A DNA stretch of 64,000 bases from DAOUKH01 sp965207995. Lineage in GTDB: Bacteria; Chloroflexota; Dehalococcoidia; SHYB01. The notes beneath the pieces were generated by a model, which had not been told where the DNA came from, ran no database searches, and was given only the letters and a program-made list of their open reading frames with translations. This document shows positions 34,763-44,426 of the stretch, one piece after another. Within the stretch, counting starts at the first letter, position 1; each line of letters opens with the position of its first letter. The position numbers and the translations under genes are program-made. Location: positions 2,542,001 to 2,606,000 of the forward strand of contig OZ242299.1 in assembly GCA_965207995.1 (NCBI GenBank). Direction: 5' to 3'.

Positions 34763-35575
34763 CTAGGCGCCTTCGTTGAGGAAGGCGACGATGGCGGGCC
34801 AGGCGGCGGGGTCCTGCCAGAAGAAGACGTGGCCGCCCTCGAAGACCTGCAGGCGCGCGTTGGGAATCGCCCCGGCGAGTGCCTCCAGGTTCTCCGGTGG
34901 GGCAAACCCGTCGTAACGCCCACCGCACACCAACGTCGGCACGGCGAGCGACCCCAGTCGGTCATAGGTGTTGTGGCCGCGCCGCGCCTCGAGCTGGCGG
35001 CGGGCTCCGGCGGCGGACTCCATGTCTTCGGGCGAGTCAGAGGCGGGCCGCGTCTTCGTCATCGCCGCGAGCAGCGTGGCGATTTCGGGCGGCGCCGCGG
35101 TGGGGTCGGCGCCCTCGTGCCGCGAGTCGATCAATCCCACGCCAAAAGCGGCAACTTCTTCCGGTGGGAGGTCCACCAGCTCGTGCAACGGGTACGACGG
35201 CTTGCCCGCGCCGCCGCTCGAGGTGCAGGCGAGGACGAGGCGCTCGACGCGATCGGGGTGGCGGAGGGCGAGCTCCTGCGCGACCATGCCGCCAAACGAC
35301 ACGCCCATGACGGCCGCCCGGTCCCAACCGGCGACGTCGAGCATGGCCGCCGCGTCGTCGGCGTAGTCCTGCATGGTGTAGGGGGCGTCGGGCTTGCCGG
35401 ACTGCCCGAGCCCCCGCTGGTCGTAGGCGAGGACGTCGAAGGCGTCTTCGAGGGGGCCGGCGAAGATGCGGGCGTCTCGTAGGTCGCCGCCGGTCCAGTT
35501 GATATAGAGGAGCGGCGGGCCCGCGCCGGCTCGTTCGTAGTAGATGCGGATGCCGCGGACGTCGGCGAAGGGCAT
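34763..35575 (-). CDS. alpha/beta hydrolase
   Basis: 270 residues. Nucleophile elbow GVSFGG with Ser93, YDQRGLGQSG near 51-60, an acidic residue in GGRYDGFAPPENL and the catalytic His in FEGGHVFFWQD near 250. It resembles 3-oxoadipate enol-lactonase/haloperoxidase-type hydrolases. The ATG is 2 nt after the stop of the crotonase at 35578, indicating an acyl-CoA-related two-gene operon. Confidence 0.87.
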   Translation of the reverse strand: MPFADVRGIRIYYERAGAGPPLLYINWTGGDLRDARIFAGPLEDAFDVLAYDQRGLGQSGKPDAPYTMQDYADDAAAMLDVAGWDRAAVMGVSFGGMVAQELALRHPDRVERLVLACTSSGGAGKPSYPLHELVDLPPEEVAAFGVGLIDSRHEGADPTAAPPEIATLLAAMTKTRPASDSPEDMESAAGARRQLEARRGHNTYDRLGSLAVPTLVCGGRYDGFAPPENLEALAGAIPNARLQVFEGGHVFFWQDPAAWPAIVAFLNEGA

Positions 35576-35577
35576 GG

Positions 35578-36366
35578 CTACTCTCCGGCGAACTCGGGAT
35601 CGCGCTTTTCGAGGAAGGAGCGGATACCCTCCTCGCGGTTGCTGCTCTGGAAGGCGTTGCGGAGGGTGAACGACTCGTACTGGGCGAAGGTCTCGAGGTC
35701 TTGGCGCAGGCCGAGGTAGACGGCGCGCTTCGCCATGGCCAGGGCGATGGGCGGGCCCTTGGCGAGGGTCAGGGCGACCTCGTGGGTGCGCTCGTAGAGC
35801 TTGTCGTGGGGGACGACCTCGTTGACGAGGCCGATCTCGGCGGCTTCTTGTCCGTCGAGCATCTTGCCCATGAAAATGATCTCCATGGCCTTGGGCAGGG
35901 GCACGATCTGGGGCAGGGTGTAGGCGCCGAGGGCTTCGGGAGGAATGCCGCGGTTGAGCCAGGCCGCGCCGAACTTGGCCTGGGTGGAGGCGATGCGGAG
36001 GTCGCAGGCCAGGGCGAGGGAGAAGCCGACGCCGACGGCGGGCCCGTTGACCGCGGCGATGACGGGTTGAGGGGCGTGGCGCAGCGCCCGCACGAAACTG
36101 TCCTGACCGGTGCGGGGCGTGAAGCGCTTCTTCAGTAGGGGCGGTACTCCTTGGCGGGGCTCCTTCAGGTCTTGGCCGGCGCAGAAGCCGCGTCCGGCGC
36201 CGGTGATGACGAGCACTCTGGCGTCGCTCTCGGCGACGTGCTCGATGGTGTCGAAGATCTCGTCGAGCATGCCGGGCGCGGTGGCGTTGAGCCGCTCGGG
36301 ACGGTTGAGGGTGATGGTGGCGATGCCGTCGCCGTCGACGTCGAGGAGGACTCGGTCGCTTGCCAT
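35578..36366 (-). CDS. enoyl-CoA hydratase/isomerase family protein
   Basis: 262 residues, crotonase fold with GAGRGFCAGQDLKEPR near 55-70 and NGPAVGVGFSLALACDLRI near 105-123. The first hydratase Glu position is Trp (FGAAWLNRG), whereas the second Glu (KAMEIIFMGK) is kept; this resembles the PaaG-like isomerase group. Ends in KRDPEFAGE. Cotranscribed with the downstream hydrolase. Confidence 0.87.
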   Translation of the reverse strand: MASDRVLLDVDGDGIATITLNRPERLNATAPGMLDEIFDTIEHVAESDARVLVITGAGRGFCAGQDLKEPRQGVPPLLKKRFTPRTGQDSFVRALRHAPQPVIAAVNGPAVGVGFSLALACDLRIASTQAKFGAAWLNRGIPPEALGAYTLPQIVPLPKAMEIIFMGKMLDGQEAAEIGLVNEVVPHDKLYERTHEVALTLAKGPPIALAMAKRAVYLGLRQDLETFAQYESFTLRNAFQSSNREEGIRSFLEKRDPEFAGE

Positions 36367-36461
36367 GCCGGACTCCCTAAAGCGTGTCGCGCCGAAGCGC
36401 CGTGGCGAAGATGATAGCCGCCGCCTACTCGCCGCGCCAACCGCCTTGGGATACGGCAGCC

Positions 36462-36467
36462 TATAAT
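36462..36467 (+). promoter_or_regulatory. -10 box of a leaderless GNAT gene
   Basis: Perfect TATAAT with exactly 6 nt before the ATG at 36474, so transcription should begin at or next to the start codon. No Shine-Dalgarno sequence fits between them. Confidence 0.65.
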
Positions 36468-36473
36468 CGGGCC

Positions 36474-36929
36474 ATGACGGTAGTGGTGCGAGACGCGGAG
36501 GAGCGCGACATCGAGCGCATCGTCGAGCTGTACGCCCAGCTCGGACCCAGCGGCGACGCTCCTGAGCCGGGTAGCCGGCAGCAGTCGCTGGAGGCGCTCG
36601 CGAAGATCAAGGCACACGAGGGGGTGCGCCTGCTGGTGCTGGAAGCCGATGGAAGGGTCGAGGGGAGCGTGGTCCTGGTCATCGTGCCCAACCTGACGCA
36701 TGGGGGCAGGCCGTGGGCAGTGATCGAGCACATGGTCATCGACGAGTCGTGTCGGGGGACGGGGCTTGGGCGGTTGCTGCTGCAACGGGTAGAGGAGATC
36801 GTGGTCGAGGCGGGTTGCTACAAGCTCCAGTTTCTGAGCGCGTGGCGCCGCAAGGACGATGCGCACCACTTCTACGAGGCGATGGGGTACGAGTCGCCGG
36901 CGCGGGGTTTCCGGAAGTTCTTCCAGTAG
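36474..36929 (+). CDS. GNAT family N-acetyltransferase
   Basis: 151 residues from ATG at 36474; the frame is open from 36384, but the TATAAT box sits inside that extension. GNAT motif A is clear: IEHMVIDESCRGTGLGRLLLQRVEEI (acetyl-CoA loop RGTGLG), with motif B KLQFLSAWRRKDDAHHFYEAMGY (as KLQFLSAWRR and HHFYEAMGY). Acceptor unknown. Single gene, likely leaderless. Confidence 0.88.
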   Translation: MTVVVRDAEERDIERIVELYAQLGPSGDAPEPGSRQQSLEALAKIKAHEGVRLLVLEADGRVEGSVVLVIVPNLTHGGRPWAVIEHMVIDESCRGTGLGRLLLQRVEEIVVEAGCYKLQFLSAWRRKDDAHHFYEAMGYESPARGFRKFFQ

Positions 36930-36980
36930 AGGACGGCGGCGGGACAAGACTCCTTCAGCGGGGCGAGCGCCGCGGGGCGG

Positions 36981-36989
36981 TGCTATACT
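36981..36989 (+). promoter_or_regulatory. extended -10 promoter element for fabF-recJ
   Basis: TGCTATACT, 135 nt upstream of the fabF ATG; the intervening leader has no obvious gene. Confidence 0.45.
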
Positions 36990-37124
36990 AGCCGCTGATT
37001 TGGCCGGACTCCGACTTCAGGGAGATGAGGCTAGGGTGCGCTCTCTTGCGGGGATCTTACCCCGAGTCGCGGCTCGGCAACCGGCGGCCTTGCCGCTCCG
37101 TATTCCTCTAGGGATGGTGGACTG

Positions 37125-38366
37125 ATGGACCGTCGCGTGGCGGTTACCGGCCTCGGCCTTGTGACACCGCTGGGACTTGACGTAACGTCGACGTGGCAGG
37201 CGCTGCTCGCCGGCGTCTCCGGCGTCGACACGATCACGGGGTTCGACGCCGAGCCCTTCGCTACGCGCATCGCCGCCGAGGTCAAGGACTTCGATCCGCT
37301 AGCCTGCATGGAGCGGAAGGAGGCCAAGAACACCGACCGCTTCGTGCATCTGGCGACGGCGGCCGCCATCGAGGCGCTGGCCCACGCCGGGCTCGACGTG
37401 GACGGCAACGCCGCCGAGGTGGGGTGCATCGTGGGGAGCGGCATCGGCGGGATCGGCACGCTGTCGAACCAGGTGAAGAACCTGAACGACCGCGGGCCGG
37501 GCCGGGTGTCGCCATTCCTGGTGCCGATGATGATCGCCGACATGGCGTCGGGGCACCTTTCGATACGGCTGGGGGCCAAGGGGCCGAACTTCTGCACGAC
37601 GTCGGCCTGTTCCAGCGGCGCCGACGCCATCGGCGTGTCGGCGGAGATTATCCGGCGCGGCGAGGCGACGGCGATGATCACCGGCGGAGCCGAGGCCTGT
37701 GTGGTGCCCATCGGGCTTGCCGGCTTCTCCTCTGCCGGCGCGCTCTCGAAGCGGAACGACGAGCCGACCAAGGCGTCACGTCCGTTCGACGCCGACCGAG
37801 ACGGCTTCATCCTGGGCGAGGGCGCAGGCATCCTGATTCTCGAAGAGATGGAGCATGCCAAGGCGCGGGGCGCCACGATACTTGCTGAGATGGCGAGCTA
37901 CGCGGCCACCGCCGACGCGCACCACATCACCCAGCCGGCGGAGCGCGCCGAGGGCGCGGCCCGGGCGATGCGGAGCGCCCTGGAGCGGGCAGGCTTGGGC
38001 ATCGACGGGATCGACTACATCAACGCACACGGCACCTCGACGCCGCTCAACGACAAGTTCGAGACGATGGCGATCCACGATGTCTTTGGCGATGAAGCGC
38101 CCAAGATCCCGATCAGCTCGACGAAGTCGATGACTGGGCACCTGATCGGCGCTGCTGGGGCGGTCGAGGCCGCCTTCTCGGTGCTCGCGATCCGCGACGG
38201 GGTCGTGCCGCCGACGATCAACCTGGAAACGCCGGACCCCGACTGCGACCTGGACTATACGCCGCACATCCCCAAGCGGGGGCCGGTGCGGGCGGCGCTG
38301 TCTAACTCGCTGGGCTTCGGCGGCCACAATAGCTGCCTCGTCTTTCGTAAATCCGACGGGTCGTGA
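37125..38366 (+). CDS. fabF: beta-ketoacyl-ACP synthase II
   Basis: 413 residues, normal FabF length. It condenses malonyl-ACP with acyl-ACP in fatty-acid elongation. Active-site Cys162 in TTSACSSGADAIG, His near 302 in NAHGTSTPLND and His near 338 in SMTGHLIGAAGAVEA; the start RRVAVTGLGLVTPLG is typical. No acpP or other fab gene is adjacent. The stop overlaps the start of recJ (GTGA), an unusual pairing. Confidence 0.95.
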   Translation: MDRRVAVTGLGLVTPLGLDVTSTWQALLAGVSGVDTITGFDAEPFATRIAAEVKDFDPLACMERKEAKNTDRFVHLATAAAIEALAHAGLDVDGNAAEVGCIVGSGIGGIGTLSNQVKNLNDRGPGRVSPFLVPMMIADMASGHLSIRLGAKGPNFCTTSACSSGADAIGVSAEIIRRGEATAMITGGAEACVVPIGLAGFSSAGALSKRNDEPTKASRPFDADRDGFILGEGAGILILEEMEHAKARGATILAEMASYAATADAHHITQPAERAEGAARAMRSALERAGLGIDGIDYINAHGTSTPLNDKFETMAIHDVFGDEAPKIPISSTKSMTGHLIGAAGAVEAAFSVLAIRDGVVPPTINLETPDPDCDLDYTPHIPKRGPVRAALSNSLGFGGHNSCLVFRKSDGS

Positions 38367-40093
38367 GGCCGGGCGGCAGGCCGAAGCGCCTCTGGCGGAC
38401 GCATCCCGAACCTCCCGCATCGTACTTCGCGGCCATGGCGGCGTATCCGCCGATCGCGGCACGTGTGCTCTACAACCGGGGGATCCGTAGTCCTGAAGAG
38501 GCGGCGGAGTTCCTCGATGCGGCGCTTCCCGCGGGCGAAAGCGGGTCGCTGCTCCATGAGTTTCGTCCCGCCGTGGAACGCCTGGCGCGGGCCGTCGAGC
38601 AGGGAGAGCGGATCGCCATCTACGGCGACTTCGACGCCGATGGGGTCACGTCGTCGGCCATTTTGACCAAGGGCCTGCGGGGCCTCGGCGTCACGGTGAT
38701 GCCCTACATACCCGACCGCGTCGCGGAGGGGCACGGCCTCAACGAGGGGGCGGTGCGTCTGCTGGCGAAGTCCGGCGCCGACCTGATCGTGACCGCCGAT
38801 TGCGGGATCACCGACGCGGACGAGGTGGCGCTCGCGGCCGAACTCGGCGTCGACACGATCGTGACCGACCACCATTCGCCGCCGGCGCGGCTTCCCGACG
38901 CTGCGGCGGTGGTGAATCCCAAGCTGCCGGGGCAGCCGGCGGCGTACCGCGACCTCGCCTCTTGCGGCGTGGCCTACAAGCTGGTGGAGGCGCTGTACGA
39001 GCATGGGGGCAAGGACTTAAGCGAGTCGCTGCTAGGCCTCGCCGCCCTGGGGACTATCGCGGACATGGCGCCGCTGACCGCGGGGAATCGCGCGCTGGCG
39101 CGGGAGGGGCTCGCCGCGCTGAACCGCGCCGAAGATGCGGGGATCAAGGCGCTGATCGAGGTTGCGGGTATTGGGCCGGGCCGGGTCGACTCGGAGGCGG
39201 TGTCGTTCGCCCTCGCTCCCCGCATCAATGCGCCGGGGCGTATGGGGCACGCCGAGGACGGCTACAAGCTGCTGACCGCCGAGTCGGAGGAGGAGGCCGC
39301 GGCGCTGGCCAAGGCGCTCGATGAGAAGAACCTGGAGCGGCGGACGGCCACGACCGCGATTCTGGACAAGGTGATGGAGCAGCGGGCGGCGTTTGAGTCG
39401 AGACCGATCATCATCCTGGGGGACGCGGAGTTTCCGCCGGGCCTTGTGGGGCTGGCGGCGGGCCGGCTCACCGACCAATACTACCGGCCCGCCGTGGTGT
39501 GCACGACGGGGCCGGAGGAGACGCGGGGAAGCTGCCGGAGCATCCCGGAATTCAACATCATCGAGGCGCTGCGGCGGGTGGAACGGGATGCGGACGGCAT
39601 CTTCCTGCGCTACGGCGGACACGCCCAGGCGGCGGGCTTCACCGTCGCGGCGGAGCGTTTCGAGGAGCTCACCGAGCGCCTGACGGCGGTGGCCGCCGAG
39701 GAGCTGCGGGACGTGGAGCTCGCGCCGCGCTTGGACATCGACGCCGAGGTCTCGCTCGACCGCATCGACGGGCCGACGATCAAGGCGCTGCGCCGGGTCG
39801 AGCCCTATGGACAGGGGAACCCTCCGCCGACGTTCCTCGCCCGAGGCGTCGAGGCGCAGGACGCGCGGCCGTTGGGTGCGAGCGGGGAGCATTTACGGTT
39901 GAAGATCCGCGCCGGGCGGGTGACGTGGAACGCGATCTACTTCAACGCGGAGGCGCCGCCGGAGGCAGTACAGGGCGCCCTCGACTTGGTGTTCGCGCTC
40001 AAGGTCGACCGCTTCGGCGGCTACGCGACGCTGCAGCTTGAAGTGCTGGACCTCGCACTGCACACCGCCGGCGTGCAGACGGCGATGCTGTAG
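38363..40093 (+). CDS. recJ: single-stranded-DNA-specific exonuclease RecJ
   Basis: 576 residues from GTG overlapping the fabF stop by 4 nt. DHH phosphoesterase motifs: YGDFDADGVT (89-95), TADCGITD, VTDHHSPP near 170 and NPKLPGQ; DHHA1 motif RYGGHAQAAGF near 415 and the OB-fold end. RecJ degrades ssDNA 5'-3' in mismatch repair and recombination. The N-terminus (VRPGGRPKRLWRTHPEPP) matches the WxxxxP start of the family. Confidence 0.95.
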   Translation: MRPGGRPKRLWRTHPEPPASYFAAMAAYPPIAARVLYNRGIRSPEEAAEFLDAALPAGESGSLLHEFRPAVERLARAVEQGERIAIYGDFDADGVTSSAILTKGLRGLGVTVMPYIPDRVAEGHGLNEGAVRLLAKSGADLIVTADCGITDADEVALAAELGVDTIVTDHHSPPARLPDAAAVVNPKLPGQPAAYRDLASCGVAYKLVEALYEHGGKDLSESLLGLAALGTIADMAPLTAGNRALAREGLAALNRAEDAGIKALIEVAGIGPGRVDSEAVSFALAPRINAPGRMGHAEDGYKLLTAESEEEAAALAKALDEKNLERRTATTAILDKVMEQRAAFESRPIIILGDAEFPPGLVGLAAGRLTDQYYRPAVVCTTGPEETRGSCRSIPEFNIIEALRRVERDADGIFLRYGGHAQAAGFTVAAERFEELTERLTAVAAEELRDVELAPRLDIDAEVSLDRIDGPTIKALRRVEPYGQGNPPPTFLARGVEAQDARPLGASGEHLRLKIRAGRVTWNAIYFNAEAPPEAVQGALDLVFALKVDRFGGYATLQLEVLDLALHTAGVQTAML

Positions 40094-40167
40094 GGCTCCC
40101 GTGCCCGCCCTCAGTCCCTCCCGGAGGGAGGGAGGCTTAAGGTGCGCCCCTGGAGCGGGAGCGGCCC

Positions 40168-41484
40168 TTATTCCTCGACGTGCAGGCCGATCTCTTCGAG
40201 GTGGCCGTTGATCTCTTCGAGATCCGCGTAGGGGCCGATCTTCGTCGCGACGATGACGCCATCGGCGTCGATGACGTAGGTCGAGGGCACACCGAAGAGG
40301 CCATAGCCTTGGTCGGCGATCACGCGGCCTTCGTCGATGACCACGTTGAGGGCAAGGCCGAGCTCATCGAAGAAGGCGGTCACGGCCTCGGGCGTCTCGG
40401 CGAGGTCGACGGCAAGGAGCGTGAGCTCGTCGCCGAGGGTGTCGTGGACCCGCTGCAAGTCCGGCATCTCGGCGCGGCAGGGACCGCACCAGGTGGCCCA
40501 GAAGTTGACGATGACGGGCTGGCCGCGGAGCTCGGCGAGGCTGAACTCCTCGCCGTCGTCGGAGGTGAAGCGGAAGTTGGGGGCGAGCTTGCCGCGCACC
40601 GCCTCGGCGTCGCCGCCGGGGGTGTCGGCCAGGCCGAGCGACTGGTAGATGACGAACGTGTCACTGGCGTCCAGGGGCCGCTCCACTGCGTCGGGGGACC
40701 GCTCCAGGAATGAGAAGTACTCGTTGAGCTTGGCTAACTGATTGAAGAAGATGAGGACGCCGATGAGCACCATCAGGATGCCGCTGGCGACGGTGATCGC
40801 GGGGAGATAGCGGTTGAGCTTCCTGAAGATCGGCGTGATCTGGCCGAGCGCCGCGCCGGTGATCAAGAACGGAATGCTGAGGCCGGCGGTATAGAAGGCG
40901 AGCAGGATGGCGGCCTCGCCGGCGGCGCCCCAAGCGTTGATGGAGCTTCCGGCCTCGTTGAACGCAAGAGTGAGGATCGCGCCGAGGAGGGGCGTAATGC
41001 ACGGCGTCCATCCGACGCCGAATGCGCCGCCGACGAGGGCGGAGCGCCAGTAGGAGGGCGGGGCGTCCTCGCCGCCGACGTGGATGCGGCGCTCGCGGAA
41101 GTAGATGCCGTCGAGCCAGTCGTTCACCGGGCCGAGCACATTCCGCACGATGGGGAGCCGGAACGCGCCCGCCATGTAGAGGCCGACGGCCATGAGCAAG
41201 GCGCCGGCGATGCGCGCGATGAGGTCGCCGTAGCCCCCGGCGGTGCCGCCGAGCACGCCGACGGTCGCGCCGAGGATGATGAACGGTATGGAGAAGCCGA
41301 TGACGAAGCCGACGCTGTGGAAGAAGGTCGTCCGTCCGCCCTGAATTTGGCCGTCTTTGACCGAGACGCCGGAGAGGTGGCCGAGGAAGATCGGGACGAG
41401 GGGCAGGACGCAGGGGGAGACGAAAGAGGCGATCCCCCCAACGAAGGCTACGACAAGGGCGACGAGTGAGAGGTCTTCGATCAT
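40168..41484 (-). CDS. CcdA-TlpA fusion thiol:disulfide exchange protein
   Basis: 438 residues. The first about 250 are a CcdA/DsbD-beta-like membrane domain with six or more helices and the two redox cysteines in FVSPCVLPLVP (near 24) and GWTPCITPLL (near 160). The remaining about 150 are a TlpA-type thioredoxin domain on the outer face with FWATWCGPCRAEMP (about 334) and GVPSTYVID. The CcdA part would carry electrons from cytoplasmic thioredoxin to its own outer domain and possibly to the lipoproteins at 20051-22323. The fusion puts donor and acceptor in one chain, like DsbD. Confidence 0.92.
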   Translation of the reverse strand: MIEDLSLVALVVAFVGGIASFVSPCVLPLVPIFLGHLSGVSVKDGQIQGGRTTFFHSVGFVIGFSIPFIILGATVGVLGGTAGGYGDLIARIAGALLMAVGLYMAGAFRLPIVRNVLGPVNDWLDGIYFRERRIHVGGEDAPPSYWRSALVGGAFGVGWTPCITPLLGAILTLAFNEAGSSINAWGAAGEAAILLAFYTAGLSIPFLITGAALGQITPIFRKLNRYLPAITVASGILMVLIGVLIFFNQLAKLNEYFSFLERSPDAVERPLDASDTFVIYQSLGLADTPGGDAEAVRGKLAPNFRFTSDDGEEFSLAELRGQPVIVNFWATWCGPCRAEMPDLQRVHDTLGDELTLLAVDLAETPEAVTAFFDELGLALNVVIDEGRVIADQGYGLFGVPSTYVIDADGVIVATKIGPYADLEEINGHLEEIGLHVEE

Positions 41485-41547
41485 GGTGGTGGGCCCATGA
41501 GGGTTGTACGAGTGTATACGACGCGGGAGGTAATTGGGCTTTCGAGG

Positions 41548-43950
41548 TCAGGGGCGGTGGGTGACGGCTGTGCCGTCGGCGTGCATGGCGGCGATTTCGG
41601 CGTCGGTGAAGCCGACCTCCTGAAGGATCGTGGTGGTGTGCTCGCCCATGTAGCAGTTCGTGCCCTCGTTGGCGGGGGTGAGGGAGAAGGAGAAGGGGGC
41701 GGCGTGGCGGAGGTAACTCCCCAGTGAGGGGTGCTCGACCTGCTTCATCAGACCGGCTTCAAGGGCCCAGGGAGTCTCGGTCATGAAGCGACCGCTATCG
41801 GAATCGGCGAGTCGGACGCAGGGGACGCCGGCGTGGAGGAGGCGTTGTTCCCACTCCTCGGCGGCGGCTTCGGCGAAGGTGGGCTCGAGGAGGGCGGCGA
41901 TTTCGGCGTTACGCTCCCGGCGGCCCTGCTTCGTCGAGAAGGCGGGGTCGGCGAGCGGCCCGCCGAGGACGCCGGCGAGGGCGGCCCATTCGTGGTCCTG
42001 GGGACAGGCCAGGAAGACCCAGCCCTCGCGGCAGCGATAGATGCGGTAGACGGCGCTCAGGCCGTTGAAGTCGGGGTCGGCGTGGGGGCGGTCGGGCTTG
42101 CCGTCGTACTGGAGGGCGTCGTCGGCGTTGGCGTAGAGGTTGGCGCTGAGCATTGAGGTCTCGATGTGCTGACCCTCGCCGGTGCGGGCGCGGTGGTAGA
42201 GGCCCATGAGAATGGCGGCGCAGTTGGCGAGGGCGGCGACGGGGTCGGGGTTGGACTCGTTGGCGCGGCGAAGGATGTCGCTCATGTCGTGGACGCCGTC
42301 GAGGTCGAGGGGGACGTTGGGCGGCGTGGGCAGGTCTTGGCCGAGCTGGTAGCGCGGGCCGCCGGTGATGGCGGCGGCGATGGGGTGGAAGCCGGTGCGG
42401 TGGGAGTGCGGCCCCGTCGAGCCGTAGGCGCCGGCGTAGAGGTAGACGATGCCGGGGTTGAGCCGCTTGGCGGTCTCGTAGTCCATGCCCAGACGTTCGG
42501 GGACGCCGGGGCGGAAGTTGTGGAGGAGGACGTCGGTGTTTTCGATCAGTTTGTGCAGAGCGCGGCGGCCCCGTTCGTCCTTCAGGTCGATGGCGAAGGA
42601 CTCCTTGCCCTGGAGGGTCTTGCACATGCGGGGGAAGCTCATGACGCGGTAGGCGTCGCCGGTGACGGGCTCGACCTTGATGACGCGCGCGCCGAGGTCG
42701 GCGAGGAGGGCGGTGGCGTAGGGGCCGGCGATGTAGGAGGCGAACTCGAGGACCTGGAGACCTTCGAGCGGTGCGCGCGGCGGGTTCGAGATGGGCCGCG
42801 GCTCCGGCGGTGCGGCGCCGTCGAGGTTGGCGAGGACGGTGGCGGTGTCGGCGCCGACGGCGGGCGCGGGGGCACCGATCTCCATCGGCGTCGTGCCGAA
42901 CTTGGCTAGGACGCCGAGCTGCTTCGTCGGCCCCACACCGGGGTCGGGCAGGTCGACGATGTTGCGATTGTGGATGGCCTGGGGGTGTCGCATACCCTCC
43001 TGAGTGGTGCGGAAGGGCTCGGCGGCGATGTCGTTCTCCATGAAGATGCGCATCCACTCGTCGAGGTCCTTTTCGAGGAGAGCGGCGAGGCAGAGGCGCT
43101 GGAGCTCCCGCAGGTCGTCGGCGTTGGCGAAGACGGGCTGGTTGGCGAAGCGCTCGTCGCTCAGCGTCCACTCGAGGCCGAGCTGGTTGAGGAAATTGAA
43201 GAGGGTCTGCGGTGTGAGGTTGCCGAATTGGATCCAGTGGCCGTCCCTGGAGCGGCCGGTCATGTAGGGAGGCACGCCGCCGCCGTTGTAGCGGAACGGT
43301 CCGTCGAACTCGCCACGGTGGTAGAGCTGCCAGCCGAGGAAGTAGCTGAGGTCGTAGTTGTTCGTGGCCCGGAGCAGGCTGGTCTCGACGCGCTGACCTT
43401 GTCCGCAGCGCTCCCGGACGAAAAGCGCGGCGAGGATGGCCTGGACGGTGTTGAGCGCCGCACCGTAGCTGGTAAGGAACTGCGCCTGGTAGGCGGGACG
43501 GTCGCGGCCGGCGGTCGCGTAGTGGACGTCCATGCGGCCGGCGACGGCGTTGACGATGCCTTCGTAGGCGCGGACGTCGGCGTAGGGGCCGGTGGGGCCG
43601 AAGCCGGTCATGTCGGCGTAGATGAGGCCGGGGTTGCCGGCGGCGAGGGGGTCGTAGCCCATGCCGAGGCGGGCGGCGACGCCGGGGCGGAAGCCGGCGA
43701 TGACGACGTCGGCGGCGCCGGCGAGGCGTTGGGCGTCGGTGCGGCCTTCCTCGGTTTTAAGGTCGAGGACGACGCTGCGCTTGCCGCGGTGCCACATGAG
43801 TGCGGCGTAGTGCTCGCGGCTGGGGTCGCCCTCCGGCGGTTCGATCTTGACGACCTCGGCGCCGGCGTCGGCGAGAATCATGGTGGCCAGGGCGCCGGTG
43901 AAGCTACGGGTGAGGTCGACGACTCGCAGACCCTGGCAAGGGGGCGGCAT
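41548..43950 (-). CDS. double-domain class III (CaiB/BaiF) CoA-transferase
   Basis: 800 residues made of two homologous CoA-transferase domains (about 1-380 and 395-800). Both have the family start (LRVVDLTRSFTGALATMILADAGAEV; LQVLEFASYIAGPYATALLADLGARV, shown here as LADAGAEVVKIEP and LADLGARVIKVEP) and the FRPGVxxRLGMxY motif. The catalytic Asp that attacks the acyl-CoA is present only in domain 2 (NPDPVAALANCAAIL); domain 1 has TSYGAALNTVQAIL there. So domain 1 may be structural, or the chain works as a pseudo-heterodimer. Substrate unknown. Confidence 0.88.
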   Translation of the reverse strand: MPPPCQGLRVVDLTRSFTGALATMILADAGAEVVKIEPPEGDPSREHYAALMWHRGKRSVVLDLKTEEGRTDAQRLAGAADVVIAGFRPGVAARLGMGYDPLAAGNPGLIYADMTGFGPTGPYADVRAYEGIVNAVAGRMDVHYATAGRDRPAYQAQFLTSYGAALNTVQAILAALFVRERCGQGQRVETSLLRATNNYDLSYFLGWQLYHRGEFDGPFRYNGGGVPPYMTGRSRDGHWIQFGNLTPQTLFNFLNQLGLEWTLSDERFANQPVFANADDLRELQRLCLAALLEKDLDEWMRIFMENDIAAEPFRTTQEGMRHPQAIHNRNIVDLPDPGVGPTKQLGVLAKFGTTPMEIGAPAPAVGADTATVLANLDGAAPPEPRPISNPPRAPLEGLQVLEFASYIAGPYATALLADLGARVIKVEPVTGDAYRVMSFPRMCKTLQGKESFAIDLKDERGRRALHKLIENTDVLLHNFRPGVPERLGMDYETAKRLNPGIVYLYAGAYGSTGPHSHRTGFHPIAAAITGGPRYQLGQDLPTPPNVPLDLDGVHDMSDILRRANESNPDPVAALANCAAILMGLYHRARTGEGQHIETSMLSANLYANADDALQYDGKPDRPHADPDFNGLSAVYRIYRCREGWVFLACPQDHEWAALAGVLGGPLADPAFSTKQGRRERNAEIAALLEPTFAEAAAEEWEQRLLHAGVPCVRLADSDSGRFMTETPWALEAGLMKQVEHPSLGSYLRHAAPFSFSLTPANEGTNCYMGEHTTTILQEVGFTDAEIAAMHADGTAVTHRP

Positions 43951-43987
43951 AGGCGGTTCCGTTCAGGAGAAGAACGCTCGACTTGGG

Positions 43988-43996
43988 AGTATAGCA
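43988..43996 (-). promoter_or_regulatory. extended -10 promoter element for the CoA-transferase gene
   Basis: TGCTATACT on the minus strand, 37 nt before the ATG at 43950. Confidence 0.55.
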
Positions 43997-44426
43997 CCGC
44001 GGCCTTCGGGTGGGATGGGGCAGAGGTGGAGGAAGGCGCACCGGGCCCAAGGGGGTCGATCCCGTCAAAGAGTGAGAGGGAGCGGCCAGCGCGCGGCCAG
44101 CCTCACGGGCCCGGCGGGATCACTAGACCGAGCTTGCTCTCCCCGTCTCTCCTTCCAGCTCCCGCCGCCGCGTGGAGAAGGCGGCGTCAAGGGGCTCTTC
44201 AAGGCGTTTACTGAAGGGCAGTCTCGCCTCGCGCAAGCGCTGACTGGGTTTCTCGCCGTCGAACCCGGCGAATATCTCGCCGCAGGTGACACGGACGGAT
44301 CGACGACCGGCGCTCAGTGTGCCTACACGCTTGGACTCCCCGAGGAAGCCCTGCTTCCCATGGATCGTGGGGAGGCCCCGCAGCTTGTAGCGCGCGCCCA
44401 TGGACAACCATCGAACCGCGTACGGA

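Noticed and set aside
40094..40167. Terminator between recJ and the ccdA-tlpA gene
   Set aside because: The CCTCCCGGAGGG hairpin lacks a U-run and matches a degenerate family A repeat.
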